Of a stretch of 64,000 bases of DNA, positions 27,306-34,358 are shown piece by piece. Made by a program: the position numbers and the translations under genes. Below the pieces are notes generated by a model. The model ran no database searches and was not told the DNA's origin. It saw only the letters and a list, made by a program, of their open reading frames with translations. Each line of letters starts with the position of its first letter. Position 1 is the stretch's first letter. Origin of the DNA: Siculibacillus lacustris (GTDB lineage: Bacteria; Pseudomonadota; Alphaproteobacteria; Rhizobiales; Ancalomicrobiaceae); NCBI RefSeq assembly GCF_004328075.1, contig NZ_SJFN01000002.1:151689-215688 (forward strand), written 5' to 3'.

Positions 27306-27952
27306 GGGCGGATCTCCACCAGCGGAATGGACGGAATCTCGCCGGCCAGGAAGGCGGCGAGGTCGACGCGAATCTCGTCGGTGTCGAAACGCACCGGCAC
27401 CAGGAACTCGAAACCGGCGGTGATCGCCACGCCGGCCGGCGGCACCGCGGCACCGGCGAAAGTCACCAGGCCGCCGATCGCCGCGACCGCGAAATCGATG
27501 CCGGCGCGCCGCTCGACGCCGGCGACCGCGACCCGCACCGAGGCGGCGAGCGGTCGCTCGATCGCCCGGCTCCAGGCGCGGGCGCCGTCACCGTAGCGCT
27601 TGGCGAGCGCGAAGGCCGTGGTGACGCCGTCGCCGGTGCCGAGCGGCTGGTCGAGCGGCGTCGGCGCGCGCGACGGCGGGCCGGAGCGATGGTCGACCGG
27701 ATCGCGGTAGAGGAAGCCGTGGAGACGGCCGCGCCGGGCTTCGAAGAAGGCGAGAACGGCGTGGAGATCGTCGAGCGAGCGCAGGCCCGAGCCGGCGTCG
27801 TAGCGCCGGCGGCTGTCGGCCCAGCGCGCGTTGCGGACCTCGCGGCCGGAGCCGAGGGCGACGATCTCGGTGCGCCGTTCCGGTCCGCCGGCGGCGCGCA
27901 GGGCGACGTCGAGGGGGAAGATCACCTCGTCGAAAACGGGGGTTCCGGTCAT
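27302..27952 (-). CDS. Distal tail protein, DUF2460 (RcGTA g12)
   Basis: A 216-aa protein that caps the tail tube and joins it to the hub. DUF2460 signatures are FDEVIFPLDVALRAAGGPE at the N-terminus, RYDAGSG in the middle, LHGFLYRDPVDH and the C-terminal FEFLVPVRFDTD. ATG 27952 is preceded by GAGGT. Upstream, the cluster is broken by a gene on the other strand (28038-28295), so g12 to g15 are not directly joined to g11. Confidence 0.93.
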   Translation of the reverse strand: MTGTPVFDEVIFPLDVALRAAGGPERRTEIVALGSGREVRNARWADSRRRYDAGSGLRSLDDLHAVLAFFEARRGRLHGFLYRDPVDHRSGPPSRAPTPLDQPLGTGDGVTTAFALAKRYGDGARAWSRAIERPLAASVRVAVAGVERRAGIDFAVAAIGGLVTFAGAAVPPAGVAITAGFEFLVPVRFDTDEIRVDLAAFLAGEIPSIPLVEIRP

Positions 27953-28037
27953 CGTCACGAACCTCACACACTTTGATCTTCCGCAAGGACGATCACCCAC
28001 GGTCCGGGTAACGATCGGGTCACGGAGGAAGAGACAA

Positions 28038-28295
28038 ATGATGAGCCTTTCTTCACATGACCTTGTCGAAGAGTTCCCGGGCCAGGCCGAGCAAATTCGG
28101 GACCTGGCCGCTGCGGATCTACATTTCTCGAACGCCGTCGCCGCTTACACGGAGGTCAACCGAGAGGTTCTCCGGATCGAGAGCGAGATGGAACCTGCGT
28201 CCGACGAGTATTTGGAAACGCTCAAGAAGAAACGGCTGCGGCACCTGGACGAGATCCACGAGAAGCTGCTGCGGCAGAGGCACACCGGAACCTGA
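28038..28295 (+). CDS. DUF465 (YdcH-like) protein inserted in the GTA cluster
   Basis: An 85-aa protein on the strand opposite to all GTA genes, in the 366-bp g11-g12 gap. It is a helical hairpin: HFSNAVAAYTEVNREVLRIE and TLKKKRLRHLDEIHEKLLRQ match the DUF465 pattern of small antiparallel coiled coils. A strong GGAGGA site lies 8 bases before ATG 28038. Its codon use is less GC-rich than that of the neighbours. DUF465 proteins have no established function. This is probably a later insertion with its own promoter in 27953-28037. Confidence 0.8.
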   Translation: MMSLSSHDLVEEFPGQAEQIRDLAAADLHFSNAVAAYTEVNREVLRIESEMEPASDEYLETLKKKRLRHLDEIHEKLLRQRHTGT

Positions 28296-28318
28296 GCCCC
28301 TCCTCGTTGGGTCCGGTG

Positions 28319-28912
28319 TCAGAGCCCGCGCCGTCCCCGTCCGACGGCGCGGGCCAACATCCCGGTCACCTGTGCTTCGGCCCGGCGGAAGCTCGCCGCG
28401 TCCGGCGTGGTGACGTTGAAGGTGACGTTGGCGCCGGCGCCGTTGCCCTGGGTGGCGATGCCGAGGCGTCCATCGGCGCCACGAGCGAGCGGTAGGATCG
28501 CCTCCGGGCCGGCCTCGCCGAGGAGCCCGGTGCGCCCGCCGGTCATCGGGAAATAGGTCGGAGTCGCGACCACGCCGCCACTGGCGAAGGGCACAACGCC
28601 GCCGCCGGCGAAGACGCCGCCGCGGGCGAAGCCGAGGGCCGAGCCGAGACTCTTCAACAGCGATCCGGTCCCGCTGGCGATCAGGCTGGTCAGCGGCGAC
28701 AGCGCCGTGTCGAGGGCCTTGCTCGACAGCCGCTCGGCGATGCCGCGCAGCACCACGTCGAGGGCCTTGCCCTGGACCGCCGCGCCCTTGAAGGCGGCGG
28801 TGAGCGAGCGACCGAAGCTCTTGGAGAGACCGTCGAGGCTGCCGAGCGAGACGGCGAGCGACTGCGTGGTGTCGGTGGCGGCGGTGACGTCGCCGCTCTC
28901 GGCGTCGGCCAT
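28319..28912 (-). CDS. Tail tape measure protein (RcGTA g11)
   Basis: A 197-aa protein, short as expected for the small GTA tail, which sets tail length. The N-terminal half is amphipathic helix (SLAVSLGSLDGLSKSFG). A Gly-rich segment FARGGVFAGGGVVPFASGG and GLLGEAGPEAILPLARG are hallmarks of phage tape measure C-termini. GGAGGT lies 5 bases before ATG 28912. A terminator and an unrelated gene separate it from g10.1. Confidence 0.9.
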   Translation of the reverse strand: MADAESGDVTAATDTTQSLAVSLGSLDGLSKSFGRSLTAAFKGAAVQGKALDVVLRGIAERLSSKALDTALSPLTSLIASGTGSLLKSLGSALGFARGGVFAGGGVVPFASGGVVATPTYFPMTGGRTGLLGEAGPEAILPLARGADGRLGIATQGNGAGANVTFNVTTPDAASFRRAEAQVTGMLARAVGRGRRGL

Positions 28913-28963
28913 GGCGGACCTCCGGTCGGACGAGTGAACCCGAATGGTGCAGGGACACAGAAA

Positions 28964-28995
28964 GAGCGCGGCTCGACCTCGATCGAACCGCGCTC
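28964..28995 (-). terminator. Intrinsic terminator inside the GTA cluster
   Basis: Arms 28964-28976 and 28983-28995 pair at 12 of 13 positions, with a 6-base loop. Read on the minus strand the GC-rich stem is followed directly by TTTCT, so this is the best intrinsic terminator in the region. It ends the DUF4440 gene but also stands between GTA genes g1-g10.1 and g11-g15. Confidence 0.75.
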
Positions 28996-29028
28996 CGGAC
29001 TCCGGCGAGACGCCGTCCCGCGAACCGC

Positions 29029-29490
29029 TCAGACCTTGAGCGGCGTCGACTGACGGGCGAGCAGCTTCCAGGCGCCCTTGTCGAGCTTCCACACCTGCAG
29101 CACGCGGATGTGGGCGGTGCTGGTCTTGCCCTCGGGCAGGTTGTTGACCGAATCGAAGGTGTGGCGGACCAGCGCGTTGTCGCCGACCACGTCGACGATC
29201 TGGTCGGACAGCGCCAGGGACTTGAAGGAATTGGTCCCGTCGAGGCTCTTCAGGAACGACTCCTTGGTGTCGAGGTGGCCGTCGGAATGGACGTAGACGA
29301 GTTGGTCGAACACCAGCGCGGCGAGCGCCTTGCCGTCGCCGGCGACCATCGCGACGCGCAGCGCTTCGACGGCGGCGGCCACGGCGGCGGCGTCGTCGGC
29401 CGCGACGGCCGGGGCGGCGAAGGCGGTGGCGACGAGCGCGGCACCGACCGTCGCCAGGGCGGCGCGGCGGGTCTGTACGATCCGGGTCAT
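29029..29490 (-). CDS. Secreted DUF4440/SnoaL-like protein inserted in the GTA cluster
   Basis: A 153-aa protein with a cleavable, Ala-rich signal peptide (1-30, ending AVAA). The mature part has the NTF2-like cone fold pattern of DUF4440: AAVEALRVAMVAGDGKALAALV, then HTFDSVNN and RVLQVWKLDKGAWKLLARQSTP, split by strands. Function in the periplasm is unknown. ATG 29490 has an AGGAT site. It does not belong to known GTA gene sets and separates g10.1 from g11, where RcGTA genes are contiguous. It has its own terminator at 28964-28995 and an AT-richer upstream region at about 29590-29670. Confidence 0.85.
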   Translation of the reverse strand: MTRIVQTRRAALATVGAALVATAFAAPAVAADDAAAVAAAVEALRVAMVAGDGKALAALVFDQLVYVHSDGHLDTKESFLKSLDGTNSFKSLALSDQIVDVVGDNALVRHTFDSVNNLPEGKTSTAHIRVLQVWKLDKGAWKLLARQSTPLKV

Positions 29491-29677
29491 GATTGCGATC
29501 CTCGTGTGTTTCGATCGGCGGCACGCCCTGGAGGGCTGCGATTGATCGGCGCCGATCTCTCCCCTGTCGGCGGACATCGCCGACGAGGCTCTTATACGGG
29601 ATCGCCGGTGGCCTGACCAGATCCTGGTATGGTACGAAATGCCATTTTGACGCTGGGTCATGCGAATTCGCATGTCG

Positions 29678-29839
29678 TCAGGCCGGCGGATCGGGGAAAC
29701 GACGCATCAGCCGCTCGAAAGCCCCACGATCGGTGGCCGCAGTACCCGGGGCCGGCCCGAGGGCCGCGGCGATTTCACGCGGGGTCAGGGCCCAGAAGGC
29801 GGCCGGCGCCAGGCCCCAGCGGGTGAAGGCGAGGCGCAT
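29678..29839 (-). CDS. Tail assembly protein (RcGTA g10.1, TIGR02216 type)
   Basis: A 53-aa protein whose MRLAFTRWGLAPAAFWALTP resembles the very short TIGR02216 phage family, probably a tail assembly chaperone partner of g10. ATG 29839 overlaps the g10 stop by one base (TGATG). The frame upstream of the ATG codes for AFPWDDL, and family members usually have FPW before MRL, so translation may begin slightly upstream at a non-ATG codon or by a shift from g10. The end is Phe-Pro-Asp-Pro-Pro. Confidence 0.75.
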   Translation of the reverse strand: MRLAFTRWGLAPAAFWALTPREIAAALGPAPGTAATDRGAFERLMRRFPDPPA

Positions 29840-30243
29840 CAGATCGTCCCAGGGGAAGGCGCCGGGCCCCCCGAGACGGCCGGAGGGACGGCCCCGCCCT
29901 CCCCTCGGTCGATCGGCGGATCGGCCGGTTGGGGATCGCGGCCGAAGGTCGCGGCGAGGAGCTCGCCGACCACCGCGGCGGCGCCGAGCAGGCCGCCGTC
30001 GATCGGCAGCGCCGCGACCTCGGCGTCGGAGATCGCCGTGCCACCGCCGCGCAGGCCGCAGGCGAGCACCCGCAGGATGTCGCGCGCCGACAGCCGCCCC
30101 GAGGCGAAGCGCGCCGCGAGGGCCGCGAGATCGTCGACGCCGAAGGCCGTTTCGAGTTCGCACAGTGCGCCGAGGGTCAGGCACAGGACGACCGGACGGC
30201 CGTCGACGAGCGCCTCGACCTCGCCGCGACGACGATTGGCCAT
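29839..30243 (-). CDS. GTA gp10 tail assembly chaperone family protein
   Basis: A 134-aa protein. The N-terminal half fits the GTA gp10 family: MANRRRGEVEALVDGRPVVL, LCELETAFGV and ARDILRVLACGLRGGG. The C-terminal 40 residues are a Pro/Gly-rich tail. GGAGGA is 6 bases upstream of ATG 30243. It follows the tail tube gene g9 at 28 bases, the position of tail assembly chaperones in phages. Confidence 0.88.
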   Translation of the reverse strand: MANRRRGEVEALVDGRPVVLCLTLGALCELETAFGVDDLAALAARFASGRLSARDILRVLACGLRGGGTAISDAEVAALPIDGGLLGAAAVVGELLAATFGRDPQPADPPIDRGEGGAVPPAVSGGPAPSPGTI

Positions 30244-30271
30244 GGGAGGATCCTCCGATGAGAGGGCGGGA

Positions 30272-30685
30272 TCAGTGGGCGGTGAAGACCAGGGCGCCGG
30301 CCGATTCGAGGGTCAGCTCGAAGGTCATCTCGCCGTCGTGGTCGCCGGCGAATTCGAGCGCGGTGATCTGGAACGGCCCTTGGACGGTGCCGAAGTCGGG
30401 CAGCACCACCTGCCAGTCGCGCGCGGCACCGGCGAAGAAGGTGCCGCGGACGCTGGCGTCGGAAGCCGCGTCGCGGAACACGCCGGCGCCGGAGACATGG
30501 GCGCGGCGCACGCCGGCGCCGGCCAGGAGCTCGCGCCAGCGGTCGGGGCTGTCGGCGGTGGTGACGTCGACGGTGTCGGAGGAGAAGGCGAGGCGGCGGG
30601 CGCGCAGGCCGGCGACGGTGACGAAGCTGCCGGCACCGGTGTCGTCGAGTTTCAGCAAGAGGTCCTTGCCGCGTTGGATGGCCAT
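30272..30685 (-). CDS. Major tail (tube) protein, TP901-1 type (RcGTA g9)
   Basis: A 137-aa tail tube subunit. The family pattern is clear: MAIQRGKDLLLKLDD at the start, TVAGLRARRLAFSSDTVDVT, then WRELLAGAGVRRAHVSGAGVF and a C-terminal beta domain with GPFQITALEFAGDHDGE. It would polymerise around the tape measure. It is 13 bases downstream of g8. Confidence 0.93.
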   Translation of the reverse strand: MAIQRGKDLLLKLDDTGAGSFVTVAGLRARRLAFSSDTVDVTTADSPDRWRELLAGAGVRRAHVSGAGVFRDAASDASVRGTFFAGAARDWQVVLPDFGTVQGPFQITALEFAGDHDGEMTFELTLESAGALVFTAH

Positions 30686-30698
30686 GGCGGGCTCCCGG

Positions 30699-31118
30699 TC
30701 AGGGGTCGGTTGCGAGCGGTTCGGTGAGGGCGACGAAGCGCAGCAGCACCTCGGCGGTGGTGCGGTCCTTGAGCAGCCGGCTCTCCAGGCCCTCGCGGGC
30801 GAGGCCGACCAGCCGGTGGCCGGCGAGGCTCAGGCCGGGCGCCAACAGTGCGCGTTCGACCGCGGCGGCGAGGCCGGAGGCTTCGCCGCGCCCGCCGGCC
30901 CGCGACAGGATCCGCAGCGTCAGACGATGCTCGTCCAGTGGCGCGTCGAGACCGGAGCGGTCGCGGCTGGTGATCGCGTCGACCACCAGATGGGGAAAGG
31001 CGGCGTCGCGGGGTGGGGCGTCGAAGACGCGGCCGGCGAGCGGCGGCGCGGCGAGGCCAGCGTCGGCGCGCAGGCGGGCGAGGATCACCGTCAGGAGAGC
31101 ATGGGCCGCGGTGGTCAC
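30699..31118 (-). CDS. Tail terminator, DUF3168 (RcGTA g8)
   Basis: A 139-aa protein that forms the ring closing the head-proximal end of the tail. DUF3168 features: an early LLTVILARLRADAGLAA, FDAPPRDAAFPHLVVD, and LTLRILSRAGGRGEA followed by a helix. It starts at GTG 31118, overlapping the g7 stop (GTGA), with GGAGGAG just upstream. Confidence 0.9.
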   Translation of the reverse strand: MTTAAHALLTVILARLRADAGLAAPPLAGRVFDAPPRDAAFPHLVVDAITSRDRSGLDAPLDEHRLTLRILSRAGGRGEASGLAAAVERALLAPGLSLAGHRLVGLAREGLESRLLKDRTTAEVLLRFVALTEPLATDP

Positions 31119-31438
31119 GGAGTCTCCTCCTCGGCGAGGATCGCCAGTCGGCGGCGGCGTTGATCGAGATCGCGCACCGCCAGGATGCGGAAGATGCGGG
31201 TGCCGCGGCGCAGCCGGTCGGCACTGGTCAGGTCGTCGCGCCAGCGGCATTCGATCCGCCAGCCGGTGCGACCGGCGAGCGCGGCGCCGCGCTCGGCCTC
31301 GCCGTCGGAGGTGGGCGACAGGGCGGCCCACAGGGTCGCGGCGGCGGTCCAGGCGACGGTGCCGTCGGCGGCGGTCGCGGCGCGTTCGAGGACGAGGCGG
31401 CTGCGCAGAGCGGCGATGGAGGCGGGCGCGAGGGTCAC
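31115..31438 (-). CDS. Head closure/head-tail adaptor (RcGTA g7)
   Basis: A 107-aa head-tail joining protein of the SPP1 gp16/HK97 gp10-like type. Typical features are LRSRLVLERAATAADGTVAW near the start, a WAALSP strand and FRILAVRDLDQRRRRLAILA at the end. GTG 31438 overlaps the g6 stop (GTGA), and the g7 stop overlaps g8, so g6-g7-g8 are translationally coupled. Confidence 0.88.
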   Translation of the reverse strand: MTLAPASIAALRSRLVLERAATAADGTVAWTAAATLWAALSPTSDGEAERGAALAGRTGWRIECRWRDDLTSADRLRRGTRIFRILAVRDLDQRRRRLAILAEEETP

Positions 31439-32010
31439 GTCAGCCTCCGGATCCGATGCGGGGCGACCAGCGCCTCGAAGGCGTCGGCGATCGACGAAGG
31501 CACCACGCCATAGGCGTAGCCCTCGCGGTTCTCGTACCAGCGCGCCACCAGGATCATGATCGCCAGACGCAGCGGCTGCGGCACGTCGATGCCGGAGGGT
31601 CCGTAGCCGGCGACCAGATCGATCTCCAGGCCGTTCATCCGGCGCAGGCGCGCCGGCGGCGGCGTGGTGAAGACGAGGCGGGCGGGCACGCTCGCCGCAT
31701 CGAGGGTCCAGGCGGCGGGCGGCAAGGTCTCGGGGCGGCCGTCGGCGTCGTAGACGACGATCTCGGCGATCGAGCGCACCGGCGCCACCGGCAAGGTCAG
31801 GCGCCCGTCGCCGGGCCAGTCGTCGCGCCACACTCGCCAGGTCTGGTCGATCAGGACACGGCGGATCGCCGTCTCCACCTGCATCCGCGCCGCGGTGATC
31901 ATCGCGGCGAGGTAGTCGTCGTCGTCGCCGGAGTCGATCCGCAGATGGGCCTTGGCCTCGGCGAGCAACACCGGCTCGAGGGCCGGCGGGGTGATCAGGA
32001 GCACGGGCAT
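31435..32010 (-). CDS. Head-tail connector (RcGTA g6, phiE125 gp8 type)
   Basis: A 191-aa adaptor that attaches below the portal. Signatures: LAEAKAHLRIDSGDDDDYLA, ARMQVETAIRRVLIDQTW and a C-terminal helix pair ending in SIADAFEALVAPHRIRRL. It is 120 bases downstream of the capsid gene, with a strong hairpin (32034-32070) in that gap. Confidence 0.92.
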   Translation of the reverse strand: MPVLLITPPALEPVLLAEAKAHLRIDSGDDDDYLAAMITAARMQVETAIRRVLIDQTWRVWRDDWPGDGRLTLPVAPVRSIAEIVVYDADGRPETLPPAAWTLDAASVPARLVFTTPPPARLRRMNGLEIDLVAGYGPSGIDVPQPLRLAIMILVARWYENREGYAYGVVPSSIADAFEALVAPHRIRRLT

Positions 32011-32033
32011 GGGAGCTCTCGGGTCGGGAGGGG

Positions 32034-32070
32034 GCGGCCCGGTGGCGGGGGAGGCGCGCCACCGGGCCGC
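32034..32070 (-). terminator. 13-bp hairpin between capsid and connector genes
   Basis: Arms 32034-32046 and 32058-32070 are perfectly complementary, with an 11-base loop. No T-run follows. Phage genomes often place such a hairpin after the capsid gene to stabilise its message or reduce downstream transcription, so that capsid exceeds connector. Confidence 0.6.
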
Positions 32071-32130
32071 ATCGGCGACGACGGACTTCGGGACCGACGG
32101 CGGCAGGACGGGCGTCCGCCGGACCCGGTC

Positions 32131-33438
32131 TCAGGCCGTGCCGAACTTCAGGAGCTTGATCGCGTCGAAGTCCTGGACGCCGCCGCCGACCCGTTTGGTG
32201 GTGTAGAACAGCACGTAGGGCTTGGCGGAGAAGGGATCGCGCAGGACGCGCACCCCCAGCCGGTCGACCACCAGATAGCCGCGGCGGAAGTCGCCGAAGG
32301 CGATCGGGCAGGCATCGGCGGCGATCGCCGGCATGTCCTCGGCCTCGACGACGGGGAAGTTCATCAGCGTCGCCTGGGCGCCGGCCGAGGCCGGCGGCTG
32401 CCAGAGATAGTTGCCCTGGCCGTCCTTGAGCTTGCGGATCTCGGCTTGGGTCTTGCGGTTCATCACCCAGGCGGCGTTCTGGCGGTAGCCGGCCTTCACC
32501 GCATAGACCAGATCGACCAGCTTGTCGGAGGGGTTGCTGGTCGGCAGCGCCCCGGCGGCGCCGGTGACCAGATAGCCGAGCTTGCCCCACACCCAGCTCG
32601 CCGCGGCGACCCGGTCATAGGCCATGAAGCCCTTGGGCTGGGTGGAACCGTCGCCATTGACGAAGGCGGCGCCCTCCTGCTCGGCGAAGGCCTGCTGGAC
32701 CTCCTCGGCGATCCAGCTCTCGACGTCGATCGCCGCGTCGTCGAGCAGCGCGGCGGTCGCCGACGGCATGGCGTAGAGCTCCATGGTCGGGAACGACAGC
32801 TGCTGCAGCTGCGGGGTCGCGGTCTGCGGCCGCGCCGCGGTCTCGCCGACCCAGCCGACGGCCGGGCCGGTCGCCGAGAAGGGCTTGGCGAAGACCGCAC
32901 CGGAGACCTGGCGGTTGCCGGCGATGGCGCGGATCGGCGAGATCTGCGCCAGCCGCAGCGTCACTTCGCGTTCGAGCTCGGTCGGCACCAGATAGCCGCC
33001 GTCGGTGCCCGAGCCGATCGACAGGGCCTTCTCCTCGAGCGGCCGCAGGCCCTGGCTGGCGCCGGTGCGGACGTAGCTCTCGAAGGCGGCGCGGTGTTCC
33101 GGCGCCAGCGGCGACGCGGCGCGGGTCTCGCGGCCGAGGTGCGGCCGGGCGGCGTCGAGGGCGCGGCGATCGGCGCGCCGGCGGTCCTCGTCGAGGGCGC
33201 GGTCCATGCGGGCGAGTTTCTCGTCGAGGAGCGGATCGGCGTGACCGCGCTTCTCGATTTCGGCGAGGCGGCGGTCGTTGTCGGCGCGATAGGTCTCGAA
33301 GGTCCGCAGGAATTCCTCGAAGGCGGAATCGAGGGCGCCGGGCGAGGGCTCGGCGGACTTGATCTCGGGCGCCGCGACGGCGTCGCCGGAGAATTCGCAG
33401 GCCGCGAGAGCCTCGCGGGAGATCGGGGTGTCGGTCAT
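32131..33438 (-). CDS. HK97-family major capsid protein (RcGTA g5)
   Basis: A 435-aa capsid precursor. Residues 1-115 are a charged, coiled-coil delta (scaffold) region (EEFLRTFETYRADNDRRLAE) that the g4 protease should remove. The mature HK97 fold begins about LRPLEEKALSIGSGTDGGYL and includes SGAVFAKPF, the E-loop region, WIAEEVQQAFAEQEGAAF and the C-terminal A domain with YLVVDRLGVRVLRDPF. It is 8 bases from g4. Confidence 0.96.
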   Translation of the reverse strand: MTDTPISREALAACEFSGDAVAAPEIKSAEPSPGALDSAFEEFLRTFETYRADNDRRLAEIEKRGHADPLLDEKLARMDRALDEDRRRADRRALDAARPHLGRETRAASPLAPEHRAAFESYVRTGASQGLRPLEEKALSIGSGTDGGYLVPTELEREVTLRLAQISPIRAIAGNRQVSGAVFAKPFSATGPAVGWVGETAARPQTATPQLQQLSFPTMELYAMPSATAALLDDAAIDVESWIAEEVQQAFAEQEGAAFVNGDGSTQPKGFMAYDRVAAASWVWGKLGYLVTGAAGALPTSNPSDKLVDLVYAVKAGYRQNAAWVMNRKTQAEIRKLKDGQGNYLWQPPASAGAQATLMNFPVVEAEDMPAIAADACPIAFGDFRRGYLVVDRLGVRVLRDPFSAKPYVLFYTTKRVGGGVQDFDAIKLLKFGTA

Positions 33439-33445
33439 GGGATGG

Positions 33446-34006
33446 TCACCTCGTGGTGCGGATGAGGGCGGTGGCCCGGCGGATGGTGGCGAGGAGGTGG
33501 GCGCGCGCCCGCGGGTCCGCGCCGGCGGTCTCGACCGCGGCGATGCGGGCTTCGGGCTGCATCGGGAAGGTCACCAGCGAGATCTCCCAGAGGTCGATCT
33601 CGGTCAGGCGGCGGATGCCCGACTTGCGGTCGCGCGCGCCGCGCACGGCGCGGAAGCCGATCGACAGGCCGTCGAGGACGCCGGCGCGCATCAGCGTCGC
33701 GGCTTCGCGGCCACGGGCCAGCCCGTCGAGCAGGCGGCCGCGGACGAACAGGCCGCGGGCGTCCTCGCGGACCTCCAGCCAGCGACCGATCGGCTCGGCC
33801 GGGTCGTGATGCCACAGCATCTTGACCCCGGCGGCGCCGCGGCGGGCGAGCGAGGCGAGGAAGGCGCCGCGCTCGACCACGTCGTGGGCGAGGTCCTCGG
33901 CGCCGAACACGCAGGCGTGGCCGGAGAAGGTGCCGTCGGCGGCGACGGCGTCGACCTCGCCGGCGAGGCGTTTGACTTCAGGCGCGGCGAGCGGCAGGAG
34001 CGGCAT
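33446..34006 (-). CDS. HK97 prohead protease (RcGTA g4)
   Basis: A 186-aa maturation protease that trims the capsid delta domain. The herpesvirus-assemblin-like catalytic residues are visible: His in LWHHDPAEPIGRW, Ser in LDGLSIGF, and Glu in DLWEISLVTFP. ATG 34006 has a GAGGT site. An upstream in-frame ATG at 34144 would add an Arg/Pro-rich extension lying over another gene and is rejected. Confidence 0.94.
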   Translation of the reverse strand: MPLLPLAAPEVKRLAGEVDAVAADGTFSGHACVFGAEDLAHDVVERGAFLASLARRGAAGVKMLWHHDPAEPIGRWLEVREDARGLFVRGRLLDGLARGREAATLMRAGVLDGLSIGFRAVRGARDRKSGIRRLTEIDLWEISLVTFPMQPEARIAAVETAGADPRARAHLLATIRRATALIRTTR

Positions 34007-34008
34007 GG

Positions 34009-34152
34009 TCAGACCTCGCGGGAAACGGAGCGCTCGGGCCGCGGCAGACGCGCGGCGAGGCGGTCGACGAAACGGGCGAAGACCTCGCGGTGATCGGCCG
34101 TCGGGCGGGCGGCGAGCGGGGTGGCGCAGAGACGCGCGATCCATTCGGTCAT
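34009..34152 (-). CDS. Small hypothetical GTA protein between g3.5 and g4
   Basis: A 47-aa frame, from ATG 34152 (GAGG 7 bases upstream) to a stop 3 bases before the g4 start. The sequence is helical and amphipathic (MTEWIARLCATPLAA, then FARFVDRLAARLP). It has no known domain. It fills a gap that would otherwise be empty in this tightly packed cluster, and it keeps the same strand, so it is probably real. Confidence 0.55.
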   Translation of the reverse strand: MTEWIARLCATPLAARPTADHREVFARFVDRLAARLPRPERSVSREV

Positions 34153-34169
34153 GGCGGAGCCTCGGAGGA

Positions 34170-34358
34170 TCAGTCGGGATCGGCGAACAGCCGTTCGAGC
34201 CGGGCGATCTCGGTGACGAAGTCGTTGAACCGGCGGTTGGAGGCGGCGAGTTCGCGCAGCGCCCAGACCAGCAGGGCGGAGGCGCCGGACGCCCACAGGA
34301 ACAGGGCGAGATGGGCGAGATCGCCGCGTTCGGCGAAGACGGCGGCGAGATCGCTCAT
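34170..34358 (-). CDS. Small membrane-associated GTA protein (g3.5 position)
   Basis: A 62-aa protein. A hydrophobic helix at about residues 12-35 (LAHLALFLWASGASALLVWAL) is followed by an amphipathic helix NRRFNDFVTEIARLERLF. The start overlaps the portal stop as ATGA. RcGTA also has a small g3.5 gene between portal and protease; its function is not known. Confidence 0.72.
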   Translation of the reverse strand: MSDLAAVFAERGDLAHLALFLWASGASALLVWALRELAASNRRFNDFVTEIARLERLFADPD

